NCBI GenBank assembly: GCA_002359895.1
Contig: DEOB01000010.1
Location: forward strand, 1,118,125-1,182,124
Source: Stenotrophomonas sp. UBA2629
GTDB taxonomy: Bacteria > Pseudomonadota > Gammaproteobacteria > Xanthomonadales > Xanthomonadaceae
Direction: 5' to 3'
Length of the DNA: 64,000 bases
Shown here: positions 44,266 to 52,932 of the stretch, one piece after another
How positions within the stretch are numbered: position 1 is the stretch's first letter
How the letters are laid out: every line of letters starts with the position of its first letter
The notes under the pieces: model-generated
The model's database searches: none
The model's input: the letters and a program-made list of their open reading frames with translations, nothing else
What the model was told of the DNA's origin: nothing
Made by a program: the position numbers and the translations under genes

Positions 44266-45531
44266 ATGCATGACGCCGTTACCCGACCGACCCCGCCGAC
44301 CGACGCCACCGCGTGGCCTCGCCGTATCACCCAAGCCGTCACCATTGGTGGCGTAAAGGTGGGTGGAGGCCATCCTGTGGTCGTCCAGTCAATGACCAAC
44401 ACCGACACCGCTGACATTGCCGGCAGTGTGAAGCAGGTAGCCGAACTGTGGCGGGCCGGCTCGGAAATGGTGCGGCTGACCGTTAACAACCCCGAGTCGG
44501 CAGCGGCCATTCCGCGCATTGTCGAGAAGCTGCAGATGATGGGCATCGACGTGCCCCTGATCGGTGACTTCCATTACAACGGCCACCAGCTGCTGACGCA
44601 GGAGCCGGCGTGCGCCGAGGCCTTGGCCAAGTACCGCATCAACCCGGGCAATGTCGGTTTCGGCAAGAAGAAGGACACCCAGTTCGCGCAGCTCATCGAG
44701 TTCGCCATCAAGTACGACAAGCCCGTGCGCATTGGCGCCAACTGGGGTTCGTTGGACCAGGCGCTTGCCGCCAAGCTGATGGATGAAAACAGCCAGCGCG
44801 CGCAGCCTTGGGACGCAGGCCGCGTACTGCGCGAAGCCCTGATCCGTTCGGCGCTGGATTCGGCGCAGACCGCTGTGGAGCTGGGTCTGCCGCACGACCG
44901 CATTGTGTTGTCGGCCAAGGTCAGCGGCGTGCAGGAGCTGATTGCGGTCTACCGCGACCTGGCCAGCCGTTCGGACTTTGCGCTGCACCTGGGCCTGACC
45001 GAAGCCGGCATCGGCAGCAAGGGCATCGTCGCCTCGTCGGCGGCGCTGGCGGTGCTGTTGCAGGAAGGCATTGGCGACACCATCCGCATTTCGCTGACGC
45101 CCGAACCGGGGCAGTCGCGCACGCAGGAAGTCATCGTTGCCCAGGAGTTGTTGCAGACCACCGGCCAACGCGCTTTCACGCCGATGGTGACTGCCTGCCC
45201 GGGCTGCGGCCGCACCACCTCCGAGTTCTTCCAGGAGCTGGCAAAAGTGGTGCAGAACCACGTGCGCGAGAAAATGCCGGTCTGGCGCATCAGCCACCCC
45301 GGCGCGGAGAACATGACGCTGGCGGTGATGGGGTGCATCGTCAACGGCCCCGGCGAATCGCGCCACGCAAACATCGGCATCTCGTTGCCGGGCACCGGTG
45401 AAACCCCGGCTGCACCCGTCTTCGTCGATGGCGAAAAGAAGGTGACCCTGCGCGGCGAGAACATTGCCCAGGAATTCGTCGCCCTGATCGACGACTACGT
45501 TGAGAACCGTTATGCACGAAACTCCGGCTGA
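44266..45531 (+). CDS. ispG: (E)-4-hydroxy-3-methylbut-2-enyl diphosphate synthase
   Basis: IspG (GcpE) converts the MEP cyclodiphosphate to HMBPP with a [4Fe-4S] cluster. It has 421 residues. Motifs: VGGGHPVVVQSMTNTDTADI, RINPGNVGFGKKKD, and the cluster cysteines in TACPGCGRTT and MGCIVNGPGESRHANIGIS. An ATG three codons earlier (44257) is an alternative start. The PAP2 gene begins 20 bases before this stop. Confidence 0.97.
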   Translation: MHDAVTRPTPPTDATAWPRRITQAVTIGGVKVGGGHPVVVQSMTNTDTADIAGSVKQVAELWRAGSEMVRLTVNNPESAAAIPRIVEKLQMMGIDVPLIGDFHYNGHQLLTQEPACAEALAKYRINPGNVGFGKKKDTQFAQLIEFAIKYDKPVRIGANWGSLDQALAAKLMDENSQRAQPWDAGRVLREALIRSALDSAQTAVELGLPHDRIVLSAKVSGVQELIAVYRDLASRSDFALHLGLTEAGIGSKGIVASSAALAVLLQEGIGDTIRISLTPEPGQSRTQEVIVAQELLQTTGQRAFTPMVTACPGCGRTTSEFFQELAKVVQNHVREKMPVWRISHPGAENMTLAVMGCIVNGPGESRHANIGISLPGTGETPAAPVFVDGEKKVTLRGENIAQEFVALIDDYVENRYARNSG

Positions 45532-46201
45532 GTCCCGGAGGGAGGCGGCAGGCTTAAGGCGATGGCTGGCCCATAACGCGTGGCGGCTGGCGTTGCTGTT
45601 CGTCGGCGTGTTGCTGCCGTTGGCGGGCTTTGTTTCGCTTGCCGATGAAATCCACGAAGCCGAAGCGTTCCATTTTGATGATGCGCTGCTGTGGAAAATG
45701 CACGCGCTGGCATCGCCGGGCTTGAACAGCTTTTTCGTCCTGATGTCGAAACTGGGCTACCAGTGGGGCGTCATACCCGCCGACGTGTTGATCGTCGCGG
45801 TGCTGCTGCTGGTACGACGCTGGCGCAATGCTGCGTTTGCGGCTGCGGCGTTCGTGGGCTCGGCGCTGTTGAATCTCGGCAGCAAACAGATTTTTCAGCG
45901 CGAGCGCCCCAGCCTGTGGGAATCGGTGGCGCCGGAAAGCACATTCAGCTTCCCCAGTGGGCACGCGATGGGCTCGATGACATTGGCGCTGACAATCGTG
46001 CTGTTGCTGTGGAATACCCGCTGGCGTTGGCCGGCCTTGTGCCTGGCAGTGGTGTTCGTCGCGCTGGTGGGTCTGTCGCGGGTATACCTCGGAGTGCATT
46101 ACCCCTCCGACATCCTTGGCGGCTGGTGTGCGGCTCTGGTGTGGGTACTGGGCGTGTACCTGGTGATGTTTCGGCAGCGCTGGTCGCTGCCGCCGCCCTA
46201 G
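45512..46201 (+). CDS. PAP2-family membrane phosphatase
   Basis: This 229-residue membrane protein has the three PAP2 motifs: KQIFQRERP, FSFPSGHAMGS and SRVYLGVHYPSDILGG. It has about six hydrophobic segments. PAP2 enzymes dephosphorylate lipid phosphates such as undecaprenyl diphosphate or phosphatidylglycerophosphate; the substrate is not known here. The ATG at 45512 lies inside ispG in another frame, which couples it to an isoprenoid enzyme. Confidence 0.88.
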   Translation: MHETPAESRREAAGLRRWLAHNAWRLALLFVGVLLPLAGFVSLADEIHEAEAFHFDDALLWKMHALASPGLNSFFVLMSKLGYQWGVIPADVLIVAVLLLVRRWRNAAFAAAAFVGSALLNLGSKQIFQRERPSLWESVAPESTFSFPSGHAMGSMTLALTIVLLLWNTRWRWPALCLAVVFVALVGLSRVYLGVHYPSDILGGWCAALVWVLGVYLVMFRQRWSLPPP

Positions 46202-46520
46202 CTTTATCACTCCGAATTGTCAGTAATTTTGGCTCAGGTTAGTCCTATTTGTATCGAGGAAAAGGGCTGATAGAAGCGCCTTTGCTCCTGCTACATAGTG
46301 GCTACGGCAACGACGGAATGAGTTTTCGCCGCTGCTCTGACGCCAGGAGAATGACTATTCTTATTTTTTCAAGCAATAGAAAATGTTTGGGTTGGTCGCT
46401 TCTGGTCGATAATACGCAAGGTCTGTGGCACGGGATGGCGGGGGAGGCCGTCGTCCTGGATTTCCGGCTGCTGGGGAATGGCCAAGGCTTCAACTGTCAC
46501 CTCTTCGAGAGGAAAGCGTC
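46202..46520. other. AT-richer intergenic region before the GacA-type gene
   Basis: These 319 bases hold no gene I support. An open frame (46249-46524, 91 residues) shows no recognisable family and overlaps the regulator start. The composition is less GC-rich than the flanks, with a short AGAAT/ATTCT hairpin followed by a T run near 46349-46370, a possible weak terminator of the PAP2 gene. The promoter of the regulator gene should lie in this stretch, but no clear -35/-10 pair stands out. Confidence 0.5.
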
Positions 46521-47168
46521 ATGACGATCAAGGTTTTTCTCATCGATGACCATGCGCTTGTGCGCACCGGCATCAGGATGATTCTTTCGGGACAAACCGA
46601 AATCGAGGTTGTGGGGGAAGCGGACAGTGGCGAGATAGCGCTGCCGCAGATCCGGCGTCTCAAGCCGGATGTAGTGCTGTGCGATCTGCACCTGCCGGGC
46701 CTGAGTGGGCTGGAGATCACCGAGCGCATCGTCAAAGGTGACCACGGCACGCGGGTGATCATCGTCTCCGTGCTGGAGGACGGCCCGATGCCCAAGCGCC
46801 TGCTGGAGGCCGGTGCCTCTGGTTATGTGGGCAAGGCCGGTGATGCGCGCGAATTGATCCGCGCCATCCACGATGTGGCGTTGGGCAAGCGCTATCTGGC
46901 CAACAGCATTGCGCAGAATCTGGCGTTGTCCAATCTTGAGGGGGATGACTCGCCGTTTGACGCTCTGTCGCCACGCGAGCTGGAAGTGGCTTTGCTGCTG
47001 ATCCAGGGGCATCGCCAGGAAGAGATCGCCCGGCGCCTTAGCCTCAGTGCCAAAACCGTGAACACGCATAAGGCACGCCTGTTCCAGAAAGCGGGTGTGC
47101 AGGACAACATTGCGTTGGCACGACTGGCGAGTCAGTACGGGATCGGTGATCCCTCGCGGGCTATTTGA
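46521..47168 (+). CDS. gacA: GacA/UvrY-type response regulator
   Basis: This 215-residue NarL/FixJ-family regulator has a receiver domain (IDDHALVRTGIRMIL; phosphoacceptor Asp in VVLCDLHLPG; Lys in GYVGKAGD) and a C-terminal LuxR-type HTH (LSPRELEVALLLIQGHRQEEIARRLSLSAKTVNTHKARLFQK). The linker RYLANSIAQNLALSNLEGDDSPFDALS closely resembles GacA/UvrY. In relatives, GacA with GacS drives sRNAs that titrate CsrA, whose gene is at 27.7 kb. uvrC, often next to gacA, is absent. GAGAGGAAAG precedes the ATG. Confidence 0.85.
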   Translation: MTIKVFLIDDHALVRTGIRMILSGQTEIEVVGEADSGEIALPQIRRLKPDVVLCDLHLPGLSGLEITERIVKGDHGTRVIIVSVLEDGPMPKRLLEAGASGYVGKAGDARELIRAIHDVALGKRYLANSIAQNLALSNLEGDDSPFDALSPRELEVALLLIQGHRQEEIARRLSLSAKTVNTHKARLFQKAGVQDNIALARLASQYGIGDPSRAI

Positions 47169-47219
47169 TCCAGGTAGAGGGCGGCTTTGCCTGATGGCGA
47201 TGGGGTAAATACGAAAGAG

Positions 47220-47246
47220 GAGCGGCCACTGGCCGCTCTTTTTTTG
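47220..47246 (+). terminator. Terminator after the GacA-type gene
   Basis: GAGCGGCC pairs with GGCCGCTC around ACT, followed by a run of eight T. Confidence 0.9.
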
Positions 47247-47430
47247 TGTCCGCGTCGAGGGCGGGGTAGCTGGTTGCAGGTAGAAAATCCGTTGCCCGGA
47301 TGATTCGTGCAAGACGCGCGCGTAGTTGCACCCCTGGGCCTTTTGCTGGGCGCAATTGCAGTGGACGGGCGTGGGCGTGATGCTCTGAATCAGGGCAACT
47401 GCTCTCGCGGCAGTCGGGCGCGGCAGCAAC

Positions 47431-47454
47431 AAAAAAGCGGCCGTTGCCGGCCGC
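47431..47454 (-). terminator. Terminator of rne
   Basis: On the minus strand GCGGCCG pairs with CGGCCGC around a 4-base loop and is followed by TTTTTT. It lies 28 bases after the rne stop. Confidence 0.88.
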
Positions 47455-47481
47455 CCTCTTGGTTATTGCGGTGGTTGTGGA

Positions 47482-50400
47482 TCAGACGTTACGCGGCTGA
47501 TCTTCTTCCACTTCTTTCTCGGCGGCTTCTGCGGCCTTGGCCGGTTCAGCGGCGATGGCTGCGATGTCCTGCGGCTTGTCGTTTTCAGCAGAGGCCGTCT
47601 GAGCGAACAGCTGGCCATTCTCCGGTGCTACCGGTGCAGCGGCATCCGGCACCGCAGCTGCAGGAGCAGCCGGTTCCGGAGTCACTTCAGCTGCCGCGAC
47701 CGGGGCCGGAGCAGCGGCTTCAACCACCACCGGTGCCGACACGATTTCAGCGGCAGCCGATTCTGGCTTGGCGGCTTCGGCGACCACAGGTGCTGCCACC
47801 TCAGGCGTGACGGCAGCCACCGGGGCGGCGTCCGCAACAGGCGCTTCAACGGCAATCGGCGTTTCGATCACGGCAGGTGCGGCGTGGGCGACAACCGGAG
47901 CCGGCGTTGCAGGCAGTTCCTGCGGTGCGACCACCGCTGCAACCGGTGCGGCTTCAGTAACAACGGCCGGAGTGGGGGCGGCTGCAACAGTAGCAATCGG
48001 TGCCGGCGCTGCGACAGCAGCTGCAGCAACCGCTGGCGCGGCAGCAGCGACAGCCTGCGGCTGTGCGGTCTTCACCGGGGCCGGAGTGCTGGCGGGTTCG
48101 TCTTCAAAGTCGAACTCCGGCTGGCTGCTGGCCGGGGTTGCCGGCGCTTCAGCGGTTTCGCCGTCTTCGAACTCTTCGATGCCGTCTTCATCACCGCCCA
48201 ACACCTCGCCTGCATTGCCTTCGGCATTGCCGCGACGACGACGACGGCCACCGCGACGACCGCGACGACGACGGCTGCCTGCTTCACCGTTGCCTTCCTC
48301 ACCTGCAACAACAGGCGTGGTTTCGTCGGTGATGGCGGCGGCTGCAGCTTGTTCATCCGATACGACGACCGGATGGGTGACTTCGGTGGTCGGCGCGGCT
48401 GCGCTGACCGGGGTCACGGGCAGATTGACGGCTTCGACCGCAACGACTGCCGTAGCGGCAGCGACCACCGGCTTCGTATCGGCCTGCGGCTGACGTGCGG
48501 GCTTCTCGGTCGCCGGCTGCTGCTGTGCGGCTTTTTCGCCGTCCTGCTGCGGCCTGGGTTGCTTCGGCGGCTTGGGCTGCTTGGGCTGTTGCTGCTGCTC
48601 GTTACGCGGCTTGCCCTGCTGCTGGCCTTGCCCCTGCTCATTGCGCGGCTGCTTGCCCTGTTGGGGCTGCTCGTTGCGCTGCTTCTGCGGCGGGTTGTTG
48701 TTCTGGCTCTGTTCCTGGGCCTGCGACTGGGCGTTGTTGCCACCCTGGCGGCGGTCGTCACGACGTTCGTCGCGGCGGTTGCCGTTTGCATTGCCATTGC
48801 CGCCACGGGACTGCTGGCCGTTGTTGCCGTTGCGATCGTTACGGCGGTTGCCGTTACGGTCATTGCGGTTGTTGCGGCCACCTTCGTTGCGCTGCGGCTG
48901 GGCCGGCGCGGCTGCCGGGGCTGCTTCGCCGCCGAACACGCGCTTGAGCCAGCCCATCACGCCACCGGCTGCCGGGGCGACAGGTGCGGCGACGGGCGTC
49001 GGAGCCGGGGCGGTTTCTTCGGCCACTTCACGCAGCGGCGCCGGCTGGCTGTGCTTGACGTGGGTGACGGCCGGTGCCGGCGGGATGTTCAGCTGAGCCT
49101 TGGTCAGGGCGTGTACCGGCAGCTTGCGCGGGGTGCCGCGCTGGTAGCTCGGCTTGCCGGACTCCTCGCCCATTTCGTTGTCGCGCAGGCGCGTGACTTC
49201 GTAGTGCGGGGTGTGCAGCTGCTCGTCGGCAACGATGATGATCGGCGCGTCGTGGCGGGTTTCGATCTCGCGCAGCGCGCTGCGCTTCTCGTTGAGCAGG
49301 TAGTTGGCGATTTCCACCGGGGCCTGGACCAGCACTTGCCCGGTGTTCTCCTTCATGGCGTGCTCTTCAGCAACGCGGATGATGGACAGCGACAGCGACT
49401 CGATGCTGCGCATGCGGCCTTGGCCGTCACAGCGCGGGCAGACGATCTGGCTGGATTCACCCAGGCTCGGGCGCAGACGCTGGCGGCTCATTTCCATCAG
49501 GCCGAAGCGCGAGATGCGGCCCAGCTGAACGCGGGCGCGGTCGTACTTCAGCGCGTTCTGCAGACGGTTCTCGACTTCGCGCTGGTGCTTGCTGGAGGAC
49601 ATGTCGATGAAGTCGATGACCACCAGGCCACCCAGGTCGCGCAGACGCAGCTGGCGAGCCACTTCTTCAGCGGCCTCCAGATTGGTCTGGAACGCGGTGT
49701 CTTCGATGTCGCTGCCCTTGGTGGAGCGGGCCGAGTTGACGTCGACGGCAGTCAGGGCTTCGGTCTGGTCAACCACGATCGAGCCGCCCGAGGGCAGGCG
49801 CACGTTGCGTTCATAGATCGCCTCAATCTGCGATTCGATCTGGAAACGGTTGAACAGCGGGATGTCGTCTTTGTAATGCTTGAGCTTGCGCAGGGTCTGC
49901 GGCATCACCTGCTGCATGAACTCGCGTGCGGTTTCGTACAGCTCTTCGGTGTCGACCAGGATTTCGCCGACGTCCGAGCGCAGGTAGTCACGCAGGGCGC
50001 GCACGATCAGGCGCGACTCCTGGTAGATGAGGAACGGGGCCGGCTTGGTCAGTGCGGCTTCGGCGATGGAGCGCCACACCTGCAGCAGGTAGTCCAGATC
50101 CCATTGCAGCTCTTCGGCATCACGGCCGACGCCGGCGGTGCGGATGATCACGCCCATGTCGTCGGGGATGTCGAGCTTGTCCAGCGCTTCCTTCAGGGCG
50201 GCGCGGTCTTCACCCTCGATGCGACGCGAAACGCCGCCAGCGGAGGGCGAGTTGGGCATCAGCACCATGTAGCGGCCGGCCAGCGAGATGAAGGTGGTCA
50301 GGGCGGCGCCCTTGTTGCCACGCTCGTCTTTGTCCACCTGGACAACGATTTCCTGGCCTTCGCGCAGGAGCTCTTTGATGCTGGCCTTGTTGTGGTCAAC

Positions 50401-50643
50401 GCCCGCCTGGAAGTAGTCGCGGGAGATTTCCTTCAGCGGCAGGAAGCCGTGGCGTTCGCCACCGTACTCGACAAAGGCGGCCTCGAGCGACGGCTCCAGG
50501 CGGGTGATGCGGCCTTTGTAAATATTCGACTTTTTCTGCTCTTTTGACGGCTGTTCGATGTCGATGTCGTACAGGTTCTGCCCGTCGACGATAGCCACGC
50601 GCAGTTCTTCAGCCTGCGTGGCATTGATCAGCATTCGCTTCAT
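47482..50643 (-). CDS. rne: Ribonuclease E
   Basis: RNase E is the main endonuclease of mRNA decay and the degradosome scaffold. It has 1053 residues. The catalytic half has the S1 domain (about 38-125), DNase I-like active site AVDVNSARSTKGSDIEDTAFQTNLEAAEEVARQLRLRDLGGLVVIDFIDM with the magnesium-binding aspartates, and the Zn-link CPRCDGQG. From about 520 onward it is disordered: an Arg/Asn/Gln-rich RNA-binding stretch (NRNDRNGNRRNDRNG, RRDERRDDRRQGG), then a long Ala/Pro/Val-rich tail. The start at 50643 (MKRMLINATQAEELRVAIVDGQ) is canonical. A hairpin covers its ribosome site. Confidence 0.97.
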   Translation of the reverse strand: MKRMLINATQAEELRVAIVDGQNLYDIDIEQPSKEQKKSNIYKGRITRLEPSLEAAFVEYGGERHGFLPLKEISRDYFQAGVDHNKASIKELLREGQEIVVQVDKDERGNKGAALTTFISLAGRYMVLMPNSPSAGGVSRRIEGEDRAALKEALDKLDIPDDMGVIIRTAGVGRDAEELQWDLDYLLQVWRSIAEAALTKPAPFLIYQESRLIVRALRDYLRSDVGEILVDTEELYETAREFMQQVMPQTLRKLKHYKDDIPLFNRFQIESQIEAIYERNVRLPSGGSIVVDQTEALTAVDVNSARSTKGSDIEDTAFQTNLEAAEEVARQLRLRDLGGLVVIDFIDMSSSKHQREVENRLQNALKYDRARVQLGRISRFGLMEMSRQRLRPSLGESSQIVCPRCDGQGRMRSIESLSLSIIRVAEEHAMKENTGQVLVQAPVEIANYLLNEKRSALREIETRHDAPIIIVADEQLHTPHYEVTRLRDNEMGEESGKPSYQRGTPRKLPVHALTKAQLNIPPAPAVTHVKHSQPAPLREVAEETAPAPTPVAAPVAPAAGGVMGWLKRVFGGEAAPAAAPAQPQRNEGGRNNRNDRNGNRRNDRNGNNGQQSRGGNGNANGNRRDERRDDRRQGGNNAQSQAQEQSQNNNPPQKQRNEQPQQGKQPRNEQGQGQQQGKPRNEQQQQPKQPKPPKQPRPQQDGEKAAQQQPATEKPARQPQADTKPVVAAATAVVAVEAVNLPVTPVSAAAPTTEVTHPVVVSDEQAAAAAITDETTPVVAGEEGNGEAGSRRRRGRRGGRRRRRGNAEGNAGEVLGGDEDGIEEFEDGETAEAPATPASSQPEFDFEDEPASTPAPVKTAQPQAVAAAAPAVAAAAVAAPAPIATVAAAPTPAVVTEAAPVAAVVAPQELPATPAPVVAHAAPAVIETPIAVEAPVADAAPVAAVTPEVAAPVVAEAAKPESAAAEIVSAPVVVEAAAPAPVAAAEVTPEPAAPAAAVPDAAAPVAPENGQLFAQTASAENDKPQDIAAIAAEPAKAAEAAEKEVEEDQPRNV

Positions 50644-51055
50644 TGTGCGTTCCTCGCGCGCTGCTACCGCGCGGAACGCCATGGAGTTTCGCCTCTGGAA
50701 CGGGTCACTGGCCAATCGCGCAGGCGCGGGTAGGGCAGCTTGGGTTTCCAGCGCTACGACACCACGGCAGGCCGCGGGAGCGCTTCTATTCTTGTTTTTT
50801 AGGTGTTTCAGGGCCGGCGGCCGCCTCTGGCCATGGCCGGGGGCGTCGCACGGGACATTTGATTCGTCCAGCTCGGATGCCTTTTGGCAACCGGCGATGG
50901 CCGGGAACGCCGACGAGCCGCTAACATGGCCGCCCCGGGGGCGGTGGCCGCGCACTGTGCCGGATTCGTGGGGAGCGGGGCTTCTGGCCCTGACCAACTT
51001 CCAACGAAATCAAACCCTTATATCGCGGCCCGAGTGTAGCAGAATAAATAGGCTG
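50644..51055. promoter_or_regulatory. Divergent rne-rluC leader region
   Basis: These 412 bases hold no gene. Transcription is divergent, so they carry the rne leader and the rluC promoter. In E. coli the same rne-rluC pair has a long rne 5' leader through which RNase E controls its own mRNA; this is established there and inferred here. A T-rich tract lies at about 50786-50801, and an AT-rich stretch just before rluC (about 51041-51050). Confidence 0.65.
50649..50677 (-). promoter_or_regulatory. Hairpin covering the rne ribosome-binding site
   Basis: In the rne mRNA, GTTCC-GCGCG pairs with CGCGC-GGAAC (10 bp with a 2-base bulge) about 5 bases before the AUG. The Shine-Dalgarno-like GAGGA lies in the 3' arm, so the structure would hide the ribosome site. 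Confidence 0.6.
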
Positions 51056-52030
51056 ATGACTGACTCCGACCACCGCAGTACCCCGCCCGCCGCCAAGACC
51101 AGCGTGCGCATGATCAAGGTTTCCGAAGACCGTGTTGGACAGCGGCTGGACAATTTTTTGCTCGGCCAGCTCAAGGGCGCGCCACGTAGTCTGGTGTACA
51201 AGCTGGTGCGCAGCGGTCAGGTCCGGATCAACGGCGGCCGTGCCAAGGCCGACCGCAAGCTGGAGATGGGCGACGAGGTACGGGTGCCGCCCGTCAATCT
51301 CAATGAGGTTGGAGAAAAGACGCCGCCGCCGACCAGCTTCCTGCAGCGGATGGAGCAGGCCATTGTGTTTGAGGATGCCCGGCTGCTGGTGCTGAACAAG
51401 CCCTCCGGCGTGGCCAGCCATGGCGGCAGCGGCATCAGTCACGGCGCCATTGAGACCATGCGTGCGTTGCGCCCGAATCAGAATCTGGAGCTGGTGCACC
51501 GGCTGGACCGGGATACCTCGGGGCTGCTGATCATGGCCAAGAAGCGCTCGGCGCTGACCGAGCTGCAGGCGCTGATGCGTGAAGACCGCGGCGGCATCCA
51601 GAAGCGCTATCTGACCTTGCTGGTCGGGCGCATGCCGGACGGCGTGATGAGTGTGGATGCGCCGTTGCATGTCGGTTTGAGACAGGGCGGCGAGCGTCAT
51701 GTTCAGGTGAATCCGGCCGGCAAGGCCTCGCTGAGCCATTTCCGTGTGTTGGAGCGGCGCGGCGGACATTCTTATTGTGAGGTGCGGATTGAAACCGGCC
51801 GCACTCACCAGATCCGCGTGCATGCTCAGCATATCGGGCATGCCGTGGCGGCGGACGACAAATACGGCGATCCTGCAGTCAACAAGCGGCTTCGTGAGCA
51901 GATCGGCCTGAAACGCCTGTTCCTGCACGCCGCTTCGCTGGAATTTGCGCTGGACGCTGGCAAGACGCCGTATGTGCTCAATGCACCGTTGGCGCCAGAG
52001 CTGGTAGAGGCGCTGGATCGCTTGGCCTGA
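51056..52030 (+). CDS. rluC: 23S rRNA pseudouridine synthase RluC
   Basis: RluC makes pseudouridines at 955, 2504 and 2580 of 23S rRNA. It has 324 residues. An N-terminal S4 domain (RLDNFLLGQLKGAPRSLVYKLVRSGQVRINGGRAK) is followed by the catalytic HRLDRDTSGLLIMAKK and the RTHQIRVHAQHIGHAVAADDKYGD region. The ATG at 51056 (MTDSDHRSTPPAAKTSVRM) is the likely start; the frame is open far upstream only by chance. It is divergent from rne, as in E. coli. Confidence 0.95.
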   Translation: MTDSDHRSTPPAAKTSVRMIKVSEDRVGQRLDNFLLGQLKGAPRSLVYKLVRSGQVRINGGRAKADRKLEMGDEVRVPPVNLNEVGEKTPPPTSFLQRMEQAIVFEDARLLVLNKPSGVASHGGSGISHGAIETMRALRPNQNLELVHRLDRDTSGLLIMAKKRSALTELQALMREDRGGIQKRYLTLLVGRMPDGVMSVDAPLHVGLRQGGERHVQVNPAGKASLSHFRVLERRGGHSYCEVRIETGRTHQIRVHAQHIGHAVAADDKYGDPAVNKRLREQIGLKRLFLHAASLEFALDAGKTPYVLNAPLAPELVEALDRLA

Positions 52031-52045
52031 GTTGTGGCCAACAGG

Positions 52046-52070
52046 CCCGCCTAGTTAGCTGGGGCGGGCG
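52046..52070. terminator. Possible stem-loop between rluC and the ZIP gene
   Basis: GCCCGCC pairs with GGCGGGC across an 11-base loop in the convergent gap; no T run follows, so this is weak. Confidence 0.4.
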
Positions 52071-52107
52071 GATTGCCAGGTTGGCGCGGCGCGCCAGCCC
52101 GGCGGCT

Positions 52108-52917
52108 TCACCATTTGAACAGCACCAAGCTGATGGCGATGCTGGCCATGCCGATCACCAGGCCATACACGGTCTCGTGACCTTTGGCGTAACGCTTGGC
52201 GGCTGGCAATAGTTCGTCCAATGCCAAGAACACCATGATGCCGGCGATGAGGCCGAACACCGCGCCGAAGGTGGCATGCGAGAGCGAGCCGGCCAGCGCG
52301 AAGTAGCCGATGGCCGCGCCCACCGGTTCAGCCAGGCCCGACAGCAGGCTGGCGCCGAAGGCGTAGGACTTGCGGCCCGTGGCGAAATACACCGGTACCG
52401 CGATGGCAATGCCTTCGGGAATGTTGTGAATGGCGATGGCGAAAGCCAGCGGCAAGCCGACCGATGGGCTCTCCAGCGTGGCGAAGAACGTGGCCAGGCC
52501 TTCCGGGAAGTTGTGCGCGGTGATCGCCACGGCGCTGAGCAGGCCGACCCGGCGGATGCTGCTGCGGTTTTTTTCCTTGAACGCCGGGTCCTGTGTATCC
52601 AAGGTTTCGTGCGGATTGGGCACCAGGTGGTCAATCAGCACCACCAGCAACACGCCCGCCAGAAACCAGAGCGTGCCGTAGGTGAAGCCCAGCCGGTCGC
52701 CATAGCTCAAGGCGAAGGAGGCAATGGACTTGTTCAATATCTCCGACAGCGATACGTAAACCATCGCGCCGCCAGCGAAGGCCAGGCCGAACGCCAGCAG
52801 GCGGGGGTTTGGGCGCTTGGAGAACACCACCATCAGGCTGCCGATGGCGGTGGCCAAGCCGGCCGCAAAGGTCAGCCCGAAGGCCATCCATAGGTTGTCG
52901 GTAGAGATTCCGTGCAT
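52108..52917 (-). CDS. zupT: ZIP-family zinc/divalent metal transporter
   Basis: This 269-residue inner-membrane protein is a ZupT-type ZIP transporter for zinc and other divalent metals. It has eight predicted helices. The metal-binding helices carry HNFPEGLATFFA and HNIPEGIAIAVP, the paired family motifs. The loop after helix 3 (HLVPNPHETLDTQDPAFKEKNRSS) is the hydrophilic segment. It starts 15 bases after the TonB-C lipoprotein stop. Confidence 0.92.
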   Translation of the reverse strand: MHGISTDNLWMAFGLTFAAGLATAIGSLMVVFSKRPNPRLLAFGLAFAGGAMVYVSLSEILNKSIASFALSYGDRLGFTYGTLWFLAGVLLVVLIDHLVPNPHETLDTQDPAFKEKNRSSIRRVGLLSAVAITAHNFPEGLATFFATLESPSVGLPLAFAIAIHNIPEGIAIAVPVYFATGRKSYAFGASLLSGLAEPVGAAIGYFALAGSLSHATFGAVFGLIAGIMVFLALDELLPAAKRYAKGHETVYGLVIGMASIAISLVLFKW

Positions 52918-52932
52918 GTGTGGGCCGGGCGA

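Noticed and set aside
46249..46524. A 91-residue open frame before the GacA-type gene
   Set aside because: No family resemblance, no good ribosome site, and it overlaps the regulator start.
47884..50547. An 887-residue open frame on the plus strand opposite rne
   Set aside because: It lies entirely antisense to a clear RNase E gene, and its composition is a by-product of GC-rich codon bias and the repetitive tail.
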